DNA from: an uncultured Verrucomicrobia subdivision 3 bacterium
GTDB lineage: Bacteria; Verrucomicrobiota; Verrucomicrobiia; Limisphaerales; DASXHY01
Assembly: GCA_937890005.1 (NCBI GenBank)
Contig: CALBZA010000004.1
Coordinates: 62,001-126,000, forward strand
Direction of reading: 5' to 3'
Length of the DNA: 64,000 bases
The position numbers and the translations under genes are program-made. The notes below the pieces were generated by a model. It did not search any database and was not told the origin of the DNA. It saw only the letters and a list, made by a program, of their open reading frames with translations. Shown one piece after another: positions 42,933 through 51,883 of this stretch (its first letter is position 1; each line of letters starts with the position of its first letter).

Positions 42933-45242
42933 TTACGGAGCCGGGAACTGAATCTCGGCCACAAAGGCATCCGCCACCTTCGTTTTCTTCACGTTGCCGA
43001 GATTGGTCTGCACCTGGAATGGAGGGTAGCTGTTGGTGACGACAAAGTTCTGCGACGTGGTCTGGCCAGCAATCCAGGCCGTCACGGTACCGCCGACATT
43101 TTTCAACGCCATCGAGTAGGGTTGATCATTGCCCGACCCGCCAAACAGGGTGGCGTTCGTGAAAACGACCGAACCGCCCACTTCCTCGAGTGCGACCACA
43201 AATGCGTCGAACGGCGTCTTGGCGGTGCGTTTTGCACTTGTCCCGCGAAGATCGGTCACAGTGTTCGTCGCAAAGAAGTTGTTCCAGCTCGTGAATCCCG
43301 CCACGTAGGCGCGATTGTTTGCTTCATCCACTCGGATCGCTGTTCCCCGATCGGTCCGGCTGCTGCCGAAATCAACCGAGTAGATCATGTTCGAACCGCT
43401 GGGATCGAGCTTGGTCACGAAGGCGTGCGAAATGTAATTGCTCCCGGTTGAACGCGGCTGCGCGATGGTGTTCGTGTTGAACATCCGCGCGAATGTGTAG
43501 CCGGTGACATAGGCGTTCCCCGCCGAATCGACATCGATGGCCAGCCCGGCGTCATCGTTGGTCGATCCGAGGTAGCTGGAATAAATCCACTGGTCGCCCG
43601 CTGCGGAAAGCTTCGTGACAAATGCATCCAGCCTCACCGAACGCCTGGGCTGCATGTTCAGCTTGTTCAGCACGATGACGTTCGTTGACAGCGCGTTTGT
43701 GAAGGTGATCGGGTTCACCACCGGGAAGTTGGTGGATGTGGTGAATCCGGTGATATACACCTCCTGATTCCGGACCGCGATCGCCTCGGCATATTCAACG
43801 TTCGTTCCGCCGAGGAAGGTGGAATAGCTCGCGACCGGATCGCTCAGATTTGTCAATCGAACCACAAACCCATCACCGTTTCCGCCATGCAACGTCTGGG
43901 CGCCGTTCGGGACCGGGTTGAAGTTCGTCGATTCCGTCATGCCCGCCACAAACACATCACCGCCGTCGAGCGCGATGGCCCGACCGGAATCGCGCCGGTT
44001 ACCGCCAAGCAGTACTGAAAAATCGAGCGCTGTGCCGGTGGGATTCAACCGGGCGACAAAGGCGTTCACCGGGAAGATGCGGCGGGAATTGTTCGACCGG
44101 CCACTGCGCGACAGTGTGATCGAGCTCATCAAATTATTCGTTGGCATCACCGGGAAGTCCCGGGAATCCGTGAAGCCGGTCACATAGGCTTCCCCGGTTG
44201 CCGAATCAACCGCCAGGGCAAGGACGCCATCGTCTGTCTTGCCGCCGAAATAGGTCAGATACGAAAGGCTGCGGGTGACGCCGTCATACTTCGCAACAAA
44301 TCCATCACCGAACGGTCCGATGCCGCCGGCGTATTTGGGTTGAAACACTCCGTTCGTGCCGCCCGGCAGAGTTTTCGACAGCGTTTCTCCCGCGACATAA
44401 ATGTTGTTGGCGTCATCCACGGCTACCGCCCAGCCGTACTCGGCCTTCGATCCGCCGAGATAGGTGGAAAAGCTCAGCACCGGATCAATCACGAGCGGGA
44501 GAGTGCGATCGTAACTGGAAATTTCGAACGTGACCGTCTTCTTCCGGGTGAGATGGTATCCCCCTTGAATCACAGTCCGAACACCGTTGCGCTCCTGAAA
44601 AATCACGGGCGCGTGCTGACGAACTTCCTCCGAGCCAATCTTCAAAACCAGCTCGCCACCGTCCAGCCGGACGCGGTCCGCGCCCTGAATCTCGAATGCG
44701 ATCTGCCCGGGATCTGCGCCGGGCTGAACAACAAAGTCATATTCCAGCCGTCCGTTCTGATCGGCGTAGTAGATGACATCGATGCCCGGATAGACTTCGT
44801 TCACCCGCACTTTTTGATAAAGGGGAATCCCCGTTTTCCACTGTGACGCATCGTTGCCGATGAGGTAATTCGCCCTGGCAGCAAGGGCATCGACGCCTGA
44901 AAGCGTTGCAGAAGTGTTCGCGCCGAGAAGGTTCAATCGAACCGACCGGGTTTCACGTGAAACGTCGCTGCCAATGGCTTTGTGTGCGCCGGTCCAATCC
45001 GGTTTTTGAGTCCGTTTGCCGAGCAGCATCGTCGCCTGCGCAGGTTCAATCACAATTGAACATTCAATTCCGCGGGCGAGATACTGGCCTTCGTGCGCTT
45101 CGAAATAAACCGGCGTGTCGGCAACGAAACCACCGGCAGGTCGCGCCGGTGCCGGTTGAACTGCAAAGCTCGCCGATGTTCCCGTGATCAACCCGGCGGC
45201 GGCGATGCAGCTGAGCGACAATTTCGTGACGGACAATTTCAT
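42933..45242 (-). CDS. SBBP-type beta-propeller repeat protein, secreted
   Basis: A 769-residue secreted protein. I start at MKLSVTKLSLSCIAA, which gives a normal signal peptide (cleavage near SFAVQ); the upstream Met at 45296 adds 18 residues that belong to the bamA reading region. Residues of about 40-250 form the N-terminal domain usual before SBBP repeats. From about 270 on there are many SBBP repeats (FSTYLGGSKAEYGWAVAVDD, GNAYVTGYTFARMF, YSVDFGSSRTDRGTAIRV), each with G-D/N-A-Y-V-A/T-G. SBBP proteins are extracellular beta propellers of unknown partner. The gene starts 1 bp after the bamA stop, so it is cotranscribed with it. Confidence 0.85.
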   Translation of the reverse strand: MKLSVTKLSLSCIAAAGLITGTSASFAVQPAPARPAGGFVADTPVYFEAHEGQYLARGIECSIVIEPAQATMLLGKRTQKPDWTGAHKAIGSDVSRETRSVRLNLLGANTSATLSGVDALAARANYLIGNDASQWKTGIPLYQKVRVNEVYPGIDVIYYADQNGRLEYDFVVQPGADPGQIAFEIQGADRVRLDGGELVLKIGSEEVRQHAPVIFQERNGVRTVIQGGYHLTRKKTVTFEISSYDRTLPLVIDPVLSFSTYLGGSKAEYGWAVAVDDANNIYVAGETLSKTLPGGTNGVFQPKYAGGIGPFGDGFVAKYDGVTRSLSYLTYFGGKTDDGVLALAVDSATGEAYVTGFTDSRDFPVMPTNNLMSSITLSRSGRSNNSRRIFPVNAFVARLNPTGTALDFSVLLGGNRRDSGRAIALDGGDVFVAGMTESTNFNPVPNGAQTLHGGNGDGFVVRLTNLSDPVASYSTFLGGTNVEYAEAIAVRNQEVYITGFTTSTNFPVVNPITFTNALSTNVIVLNKLNMQPRRSVRLDAFVTKLSAAGDQWIYSSYLGSTNDDAGLAIDVDSAGNAYVTGYTFARMFNTNTIAQPRSTGSNYISHAFVTKLDPSGSNMIYSVDFGSSRTDRGTAIRVDEANNRAYVAGFTSWNNFFATNTVTDLRGTSAKRTAKTPFDAFVVALEEVGGSVVFTNATLFGGSGNDQPYSMALKNVGGTVTAWIAGQTTSQNFVVTNSYPPFQVQTNLGNVKKTKVADAFVAEIQFPAP

Positions 45243-45243
45243 A

Positions 45244-47685
45244 TCAGAAAGGACGTTCGAACCCGACGCCGAACTGGAACCGGCCCGAGCTGCCATTGTA
45301 TTTGTCGTGACGGATCGGGATACCGTAGTCGAGCCGCAGCGGTCCGATCGGAAGATTCAGGCGCAGACCGATACCCCAGTTGTCGTTGTAATTCGAAAAG
45401 TCGTACGAATACGAATCGTACATCACGTTGCCGATGTCGTAGAACACGGCGAAACGCAGACGATCGATCACAGGCAGACTGTATTCGGCCGAGGCAAAAT
45501 AATAGGTGTTACCGCCAATCGGTTCCTTGGATTGATCTCCATCCGCTGGAACCGGTTCCCGAGGGCTGATGCTGCGATAACGGTATCCACGAGCTGAATA
45601 GAGGCCGCCCAGATAATAGCGATCATAGAACGGCACGTTGTCGGTGCCGCCATAGGCATCCGCGATACCAGTGCCGCCCAGCAGTTCGAGGACGTGGCCC
45701 TCAAAGAATCCCTTGAAGTACCAGTGCGTACGAATCTCGGCCTTGTAATATTCCTTCTCGCCGGGGAACGGTCCTGCCAGATCGATTGAAAACTCCGTCC
45801 GCTGACCTTTGTCCGGAAGGGTCGTGCTGTTGCGAGTGTCGTAAGCGATCGACAGTTCGAGTTTTGAAAGGAGCGAATTGCCGTCTTCCTTCAACAAATC
45901 GTCCGGGATGTTGTCAGGCCGGATTATCACCTCTCCGTTTGGGCCTCGGCTGACATTCCCTTCGAAATTGATCCCGACATTCTCCAACCGATATCCGACA
46001 CTGCCGATCAGAAATTCGCTTCCGAGCGCGCGCGTCAGGCTGATATGTCCGCCCGAACGGCTTTCGTCGTAGAGATTCTCAAGACTTTGGAAGTTCAACT
46101 CCCGGTGATAAAGATCGACACCGAGCGCGAGTTTGCGCCCGAGAAACCACGGTTCGATGAACGACGCGAGGTAATCCTGCCGTTGCGTTCCGATCTGAAC
46201 GCGCAAACGCATCTTCTGGCCGCCGCCGGTGAAGTTCGGCGGATTGAACAGATCGAAATTTCCCTGAGTGACCTCAGCGAAACCCACCAGCGAATCGACG
46301 GAGCTGAAACCCGCTCCCATGCTCAGGTTACCGGTGTTCTTTTCTTCAACGCTGATGACGAGGTCCTTTCGATTCGGAACATCGGTCGGCTCCGGTCGTG
46401 CATCGACCTTTTCAAAATATTGCAGGCCTTCGAGACGCATACGGCTCAACCGAACGCGATGCATGTCGAAGGTTTCACCGGGCGCAACCGCAAGTTCTCG
46501 GCGGATGACGCGGTCCTTGGTCTTGTTGTTGCCGCGGATCTCGATCTTTTCGATGAACGACTTCTGGCCTTCCTCGATTTTGAATTCGAGATCCATCGTT
46601 CCGGTATCCGTGTTCGGAATTCGAACCACGTTCAGGCTGCGTCCAGCATCGATGTAACCTCTCGAGCCGTAGAAATCTTCAAGCTGCTGGATGTCTTCAC
46701 GGTATCCCCTGGGGGTAAACTCGTCGCCCACATCCATCTTCAAACCGTTCGGGCCAAGCTTCGTCTTCTTGATCAGCACGCCCTTGGGCTGCAGCGCCCG
46801 CAGACCTTTGGCAATCTCCTCATCGGTGAAAAGTTCGTTCCCCGTGAAGTTCACCGAACCCACCTTGTACTGGCGGCCTTCATAGATGACGAAATGAATC
46901 ACCATCTTCCGTCCGCTCGGATACTCGAACTGCACGTCCTTCAGCTCAAAATCGATGTATCCTTTGCTGCGATAAAACTCGGCAAGACGTTCCTTGTCGT
47001 CCTCAAACTGTTCATCCTTGAAAACGCCGGTGCCGGTGAGCCAGGAAAGCATCCAGCGTTTGCGTGTCTTGATCGCTTTCCGAAGTTCCTTCTGGGTGAA
47101 GGCGCTGGCGCCGTCGAACTGGACGCTGACAATCTTGATCTTCTGGCTTTCCTTGATGTCGAATGTGGCGGTGGCGCGGCCGGTATCCGAATCGATCGTG
47201 GTGATGTATTTGACCTCAGTGCCGGGATAACCGGCTTTCTGATACATCTTCTGAATTTCCTGACTGTCCGTGAAAAGTTTCCCCTCGTCCAAAGGTTCGC
47301 CGACCTTCGACGTCACCTTCTTCTGAAGCTTGCGAATGCTGTACTTGGAATTGCCCTGGTATTTGATGTCCGTGAGGCGCGGCTTGCCCTGAACGACGTA
47401 CGTGATCGCGAAGCCTTCCGGCGTCTGCTCCTCCATCACGCGGATGTTGTAGAACTGGCCCGTGCCATAGAGATTGCGGACATCGTCATCGACCGCAACG
47501 CGCAGATATGGATCGCCAACCTTGACGCGGATGTTCGAGCGGATGAGGTGGTCGCTGACTTCCTGCGGGCCGACGTGGCGGATTTCGATCCTGGCAACCT
47601 TGGGCGGCGCGGATTGGGCCGATGCGCCCTGCTGGCTGGCCAGCAGAAGAATCAATACGCACAGGCGAAACAGATGTTTACTCAT
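45244..47685 (-). CDS. bamA: Outer membrane protein assembly factor BamA
   Basis: An 813-residue Omp85 protein. The signal peptide (LFRLCVLILLLASQQGAS) is followed by five POTRA domains (about 30-430: VARIEIRHVGPQEVSDHLIR, KIVSVQFDGASAFTQKEL, YKVGSVNFTGNELFTDEEI, IEKIEIRGNNKTKDRVIRRE). A 16-strand barrel follows (about 440-813), with the lid-loop region RGYRYRSISPREP and ending in GVGFERPF, aromatic at the C-terminus. BamA inserts outer membrane barrels such as the porin in this window. It starts 2 bp after the dnaB stop and is followed at once by the SBBP gene. Confidence 0.93.
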   Translation of the reverse strand: MSKHLFRLCVLILLLASQQGASAQSAPPKVARIEIRHVGPQEVSDHLIRSNIRVKVGDPYLRVAVDDDVRNLYGTGQFYNIRVMEEQTPEGFAITYVVQGKPRLTDIKYQGNSKYSIRKLQKKVTSKVGEPLDEGKLFTDSQEIQKMYQKAGYPGTEVKYITTIDSDTGRATATFDIKESQKIKIVSVQFDGASAFTQKELRKAIKTRKRWMLSWLTGTGVFKDEQFEDDKERLAEFYRSKGYIDFELKDVQFEYPSGRKMVIHFVIYEGRQYKVGSVNFTGNELFTDEEIAKGLRALQPKGVLIKKTKLGPNGLKMDVGDEFTPRGYREDIQQLEDFYGSRGYIDAGRSLNVVRIPNTDTGTMDLEFKIEEGQKSFIEKIEIRGNNKTKDRVIRRELAVAPGETFDMHRVRLSRMRLEGLQYFEKVDARPEPTDVPNRKDLVISVEEKNTGNLSMGAGFSSVDSLVGFAEVTQGNFDLFNPPNFTGGGQKMRLRVQIGTQRQDYLASFIEPWFLGRKLALGVDLYHRELNFQSLENLYDESRSGGHISLTRALGSEFLIGSVGYRLENVGINFEGNVSRGPNGEVIIRPDNIPDDLLKEDGNSLLSKLELSIAYDTRNSTTLPDKGQRTEFSIDLAGPFPGEKEYYKAEIRTHWYFKGFFEGHVLELLGGTGIADAYGGTDNVPFYDRYYLGGLYSARGYRYRSISPREPVPADGDQSKEPIGGNTYYFASAEYSLPVIDRLRFAVFYDIGNVMYDSYSYDFSNYNDNWGIGLRLNLPIGPLRLDYGIPIRHDKYNGSSGRFQFGVGFERPF

Positions 47686-47687
47686 CG

Positions 47688-49151
47688 TCAGTGTTGGACG
47701 TCGTCGTCGCTGATCTTGGCCGCATTCTCAAACCGCGTGATCGACCTGAGGAATGTCAGGTTCACGTCACCGGTGGGTCCGTTGCGCTGCTTTGCGATCA
47801 ACAGATTTACCGCCACGGAATCCTCGGTCTCACCAGCATTGGTCGGATTGTCATCGTCGTCGCCAGTGCTCGGCTTGTAGAGCAGACCGATGAGGTCAGC
47901 ATCCTGTTCAATCGCGCCTGATTCGCGAAGATCCGACATGCGCGGTTTCCGGCTCTTGTCCTTCTCCATTTCGCGATTCAGCTGGGCGAGGACGATGATG
48001 GGAACATCCAGTTCCTTGGCCAATGCCTTGATGCCGTTGGAAATATCTGCGATTTCCTGCTGACGGTTTTCGGCCCGGCGCGCAGTAGAATGGAGAAGCT
48101 GTAGATAATCAATCACGAAAAGCTTGATTCCATGCTGCTGATGCATGCGGCGGGCCTTGGCGCGAAGCTGCAAAATCGAGAGGCCGGATGAGTCATCGAT
48201 GAACAGCGGCGCGTTGGCCAGTTTGCCGGCGGAACCGGTCAATTTCGGAAAATCACGTTCCGCGAGAAACCCGTCGCGAATGTTCCGCATGTTCACCCGG
48301 GAACGGGAGCAGAGCATGCGCAGAACGAGCGATTCCGCGGTCATTTCCAAACTGAACACACCCACGGGCAGCTTCTGGTCGATTGCCACGTGTTCCGCGA
48401 TGTTCATTGCGAGCGAGGTTTTGCCCATTGAAGGACGCGCGGCGATGACGATCATTTCGCCCCCATGCAGACCGCTCGTCATCTTGTCGAGATCGGTGAA
48501 ACCGGTGGGAACGCCGGTGAGCATGCCCTGGCGTTGATGATATTCCTCGATCGTGTTGATCGCCTTTTTGACGAGGTCCTTGATCGAATCGTTGTCACCC
48601 TGAACGCGGGCTTCGCTGATTTTCAGAATGTCGCGCTCGACTTCGTCCATGAGCGCGTCCACCTCGCCCTCATAGTCGTACACGCGGGCCACCACGTCGG
48701 TACAGGTGTGGATCATCTTCCGGAGGAGATACTTCTCGTAAACGATGTCCATGTAGTACGAGAGGTTTGCCGCCGAGGGAACAGCATCCGGCAACGAAGC
48801 GAGATAGGCGATGCCGCCGACCTGTTCGAGAAGCTGGGCGTCCTTGAGATGCTGTTGGAGCGTAATGACGTCGATGGCTTCCCGTTTGTCGAACATCTCC
48901 GTCAACGCGGCGAAAATGGTCTGATGACGAAGATCATAAAAAACCTCGGCCCCCTGTTTAAACTTCTCAATCGCCTGGCCCATGCATTCATTGGGCGAAA
49001 GCAGCACGCACCCGAGCACGCCCTGCTCAGCTTCGTTGGAGTGGGGCGGCAGGCGATCCACATTCGGCGCAGCGGCCTGTGTTCTGCGGCTGCGCTTGGT
49101 CTTTTTCAAATCCACCGGCCCTGCACCTTCTGGGGAAACGGAATCAATCAT
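47688..49151 (-). CDS. dnaB: Replicative DNA helicase DnaB
   Basis: A 487-residue hexameric helicase that unwinds DNA at the replication fork. The N-terminal domain (about 35-150: PHSNEAEQGVLGCVLLSPNE) binds primase. The RecA-like motor has Walker A ARPSMGKTS (about 238-246), Walker B LFVIDYLQLL and motif LAQLNREMEKDKSRKP. No intein or insertion is seen. The C-terminal tail (PSTGDDDDNPTNAGETED) is acidic. The gene heads a cluster with bamA, SBBP and skp. Confidence 0.94.
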   Translation of the reverse strand: MIDSVSPEGAGPVDLKKTKRSRRTQAAAPNVDRLPPHSNEAEQGVLGCVLLSPNECMGQAIEKFKQGAEVFYDLRHQTIFAALTEMFDKREAIDVITLQQHLKDAQLLEQVGGIAYLASLPDAVPSAANLSYYMDIVYEKYLLRKMIHTCTDVVARVYDYEGEVDALMDEVERDILKISEARVQGDNDSIKDLVKKAINTIEEYHQRQGMLTGVPTGFTDLDKMTSGLHGGEMIVIAARPSMGKTSLAMNIAEHVAIDQKLPVGVFSLEMTAESLVLRMLCSRSRVNMRNIRDGFLAERDFPKLTGSAGKLANAPLFIDDSSGLSILQLRAKARRMHQQHGIKLFVIDYLQLLHSTARRAENRQQEIADISNGIKALAKELDVPIIVLAQLNREMEKDKSRKPRMSDLRESGAIEQDADLIGLLYKPSTGDDDDNPTNAGETEDSVAVNLLIAKQRNGPTGDVNLTFLRSITRFENAAKISDDDVQH

Positions 49152-49354
49152 AACGCCAATCAGAAATTCACGTGAAGCAACTCTCCAGTTGGTCAGCGAG
49201 GTTCAAGCACCATTGAAACTGACGAACTCGGATTCAATCACGGCTGACAACCAAATCAGAGGAATCTCCCGATGACAACCCGAGAAGTTATTGAAAGAAA
49301 TTCGCAGACTTGTTCACAACAGCCTCGTTTTCCCACCGCTGCTGAAATCCGTCG

Positions 49355-49750
49355 TTAAATGGTATGAAAAGCCGCTAGAAAAGCCCCCTTGCTTTGCAGA
49401 AACCTTTTGTGATCCGGATGGTTCAACCGTTTTTGATTGGTTGAGAATGCCGGGCAAACAAATCCCCAGTTGGAGTTCTTCGCAAAACAGACCACGAAAT
49501 CGATCTTAACTCCCTTCCAGCGGTTCACGAGTTGCAGGTTTTCATCCTGACTTTCCACGGTTTTAATCTGGAGCCGAAAGAATCTGGGACCGTCCGAAAT
49601 AAGAAGATCGGTGCAATGCCCGTCATCCAACAACGGAACAAACACCTGCCATCCGGCCTGCATCAGCCACGTCGCCACAAGAAGCTCGAACGAATGATTC
49701 CTGCACTTTACCGACGTCGCTTCAGAAATCGCTGTCGTCCGCCTTGGCAT
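49355..49750 (-). CDS. Small PD-(D/E)XK-like nuclease-fold protein
   Basis: A 131-residue protein. The core looks like a PD-(D/E)XK fold: NHSFELLVATWLMQAGWQVF, then DGHCTDLLI (Asp) and RFFRLQIKTVES, where Q-x-K would be the E/Q-x-K of the active site. Intron-associated endonucleases and Holliday-junction-type proteins use this arrangement. The start MPRRTTAIS is preferred to an upstream Met at 49801. It is isolated between dnaB and dusB; no intron or restriction partner is near. Activity and target are unknown. Confidence 0.55.
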   Translation of the reverse strand: MPRRTTAISEATSVKCRNHSFELLVATWLMQAGWQVFVPLLDDGHCTDLLISDGPRFFRLQIKTVESQDENLQLVNRWKGVKIDFVVCFAKNSNWGFVCPAFSTNQKRLNHPDHKRFLQSKGAFLAAFHTI

Positions 49751-49818
49751 AGTTGTACCTTTCAGTTCGCTTGAGTGCACTCCACCGGAACTGATCGGCA
49801 AAACAGGCGGCGACTTGA

Positions 49819-50925
49819 TTACCAGACTTCCACCGGCCCCTTCGGAACGGGAATATGCTGTCGGTTCGCCACGGCGGGTCCATCCTGCATGAACGAAGCA
49901 ACCATGGGCGCAGGCTGGAACTTCGGCTTCAGCTCGCCACGCTCATCCACGAACTGCTCACGCCAGCGCCTGTAGTTCTCCAGAATTTCATAAAAGTGCG
50001 CGCGGCTGGAAAGCAGCACCACCTTCTTGTTGAACTCGCCCGATGGGCCGAATCGCTTGGAATACCAAGGCGCAATCTTGCGAAACATCCGGCAGCCGAG
50101 ATCCTCACCGAAAATTTCGATCATCAGGTCCAGATGACGGCACATCACGCGCACACGCTCGTCAAACGAAGGTTCCGGCAGCAGTTCGCCGCTATTCAAA
50201 TAATGCACGGTGCGTTTGAAAATCCATGGATCATAAAACGCCCCGCGACCGATGCTGACGCCTGCACAACCGGTTTCGTCCAGCATCTTCTTCGCGGCCT
50301 GTGGCGTCGTGACGTCGCCATTGCCAATCACCGGTATGGATCTCACCGCCTCAACCACAGAGCGAATGCCGGCGAGATTCACCACACCGCCAAAACCCTG
50401 TTCGCGCGTGCGGCCATGGATGAAGATCGCCGCCACACCGACCGCTTCCAGTGCTTTCGCCAGATCGGGCGCGGTGATGTTCTGATCGTCCCAGCCGAGA
50501 CGCATCTTTGCCGTCACGGGAATTTTCACGGCAGCGACCATTCCTTTCACAAGCGCGGAGGTTTTATCGAGCTCGGTCATCATGGCTGAACCGCCGCCGA
50601 CCTTGCAGACCTTCTTCACGGGGCAGCCCATGTTGATATCAATCGACGCCACACCGCGCTCGGCCAGGATGACGGCCGCATCGCGCATTTCTTCCGGAAC
50701 GGAGCCGAACAACTGCACTGCCATGGGAGAATCGGCTGCGCGCGTTTCGATGAGCTTGAAAGCCTTTTCCCGCTTCTCCAGCAATGAACGGGCATTGACG
50801 AGGTCCGTCGTAACCAATCCCACGCCGCCGATTTCCCGGACGACGAGCCGGAAGGGCAGGTTGGTGTAACCCGCCAGCGGCGAGAGAAACAGATTCGATT
50901 CCAGTGTCAGCGGACCAAAGCGCAC
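49819..50925 (-). CDS. dusB: tRNA-dihydrouridine synthase (DusB-like)
   Basis: A 368-residue flavoprotein that reduces uridines in the tRNA D-loop to dihydrouridine with NADPH. The family start NLFLSPLAGYTNLPFRLVV, the catalytic Cys101 in NMGCPVKKVCKVGGG and the FMN-binding TIM barrel (VTAKMRLGWDD, FIHGRTREQGF, PVIGNGDVTTP, GVSIGRGAFYDPW) are present. A C-terminal helical extension of about 60 residues is longer than in E. coli. The start codon is GTG. Confidence 0.9.
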   Translation of the reverse strand: MRFGPLTLESNLFLSPLAGYTNLPFRLVVREIGGVGLVTTDLVNARSLLEKREKAFKLIETRAADSPMAVQLFGSVPEEMRDAAVILAERGVASIDINMGCPVKKVCKVGGGSAMMTELDKTSALVKGMVAAVKIPVTAKMRLGWDDQNITAPDLAKALEAVGVAAIFIHGRTREQGFGGVVNLAGIRSVVEAVRSIPVIGNGDVTTPQAAKKMLDETGCAGVSIGRGAFYDPWIFKRTVHYLNSGELLPEPSFDERVRVMCRHLDLMIEIFGEDLGCRMFRKIAPWYSKRFGPSGEFNKKVVLLSSRAHFYEILENYRRWREQFVDERGELKPKFQPAPMVASFMQDGPAVANRQHIPVPKGPVEVW

Positions 50926-51034
50926 GGAAAAGGTTTAGCACAGTGCAAATCACATGGCCAACGCTGGTTTTGCCGTGTCGATTGCGAGTGCGTCAGGAAA
51001 AGACGCAAATCCGGGTGGAAATTCTTTGGACGGT

Positions 51035-51601
51035 TCAAGCCTTCGGCAATTCCTGCTCCACCATTTCGCAAAGAACGTGGTAGAGCAGTTTTTGCGCTTC
51101 CTGAATCCGCGCCGTGCTGTTGCCGGGAGCGATCAGGTCAATAGTGGCGATGCCTTTGGTAAAACCGCCGTCGCGGCCGAGGAAGCAGATCGATTCGATG
51201 CCGCGTTTCTTCGCTTCTTCCAGCGCGCGCAGAATGTTCCGGGATTTTCCGCTGGTGGTGATGGCGATCAAAACATCCCCCGGTTGCGCCAGGCCCCACA
51301 CCTGTCGCGCGAAGATGTCGTCCGCGCCGTAATCGTTGCAGACTGAAGTCATGTATTCGCCGTTCGCCGTGAGCGACAGCGCGGGATAGGGCCGGCGATC
51401 ATCGCAAAATCGGCAGAGAAATTCCGTGGCGAGATGCGTTGCATCGGAAGCACTGCCGCCATTTCCGCACAAGAGAAGTTTGTGGCCGGATTTCAGACAC
51501 TTCAAAACCAGCTGCACCGCCTGGTTCAATTGCGGATCCAATGATGCCAGGGCGCGTGTGGCTGCGACGGATTCTTCGATCGCACGTTGGAGCAGTGTCA
51601 T
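51035..51601 (-). CDS. SIS-domain phosphoheptose isomerase (GmhA-like)
   Basis: A 188-residue SIS-fold isomerase. The sugar-phosphate-binding segments LLCGNGGSASDATHLATEFL and ITTSGKSRNILRALEEAKKR are those of GmhA, which makes D-glycero-D-manno-heptose 7-phosphate for LPS core. Other GmhA enzymes have the same layout and length. Whether this one serves LPS or another heptose pathway is not clear; no other heptose gene is near. The start MTLLQRAIEES fits the family better than an upstream Met at 51619. Confidence 0.83.
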   Translation of the reverse strand: MTLLQRAIEESVAATRALASLDPQLNQAVQLVLKCLKSGHKLLLCGNGGSASDATHLATEFLCRFCDDRRPYPALSLTANGEYMTSVCNDYGADDIFARQVWGLAQPGDVLIAITTSGKSRNILRALEEAKKRGIESICFLGRDGGFTKGIATIDLIAPGNSTARIQEAQKLLYHVLCEMVEQELPKA

Positions 51602-51772
51602 GGAGCGAAAAGTAAACACCAGCCCGACAAAGAAAAAGCGATTTCAGAGCGACGACCTAACGAGTGGGCCATTCTCGAGTTGACCCCAAATCTCATTAGC
51701 GTCGCGCTTCAGCACGTTGAGGAGCATTTGGAGAAGTTCAGCTGTTTCACCAGCTTTTACCTCACTGAGGAA

Positions 51773-51829
51773 GCCGTTGAAACGGCTCTTTTCAATCATC
51801 CGGGCTTTCACCGCGCTAAAGCACGGTGT
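51773..51829. repeat. REP-like doublet of two hairpins before uvrC
   Basis: AGCCGTT-GA-AACGGCT is a perfect 7-bp hairpin (51773-51788). CACCG-C-GCT-AA-AGC-A-CGGTG (51810-51829) forms a second hairpin with one internal mismatch. The two-hairpin pattern is like the arms of the Y1-transposase element at 22071-22734, but the sequence is not the same. Confidence 0.5.
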
Positions 51830-51883
51830 TAATGGGAATTCCCACTTTATGCCGGGTGATGCTTTTCAAATATCGCTTGCGGC

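Noticed and set aside
46045..47880. A 611-codon open frame on the plus strand
   Set aside because: It is antisense to bamA and the end of dnaB.
51660..51795. A short minus-strand peptide (MIEKSRFNGFLSEVKAGE...) ending near 51660
   Set aside because: It reads helical but overlaps a REP-like hairpin and the gmhA-like upstream region; too short and without a family to support it.
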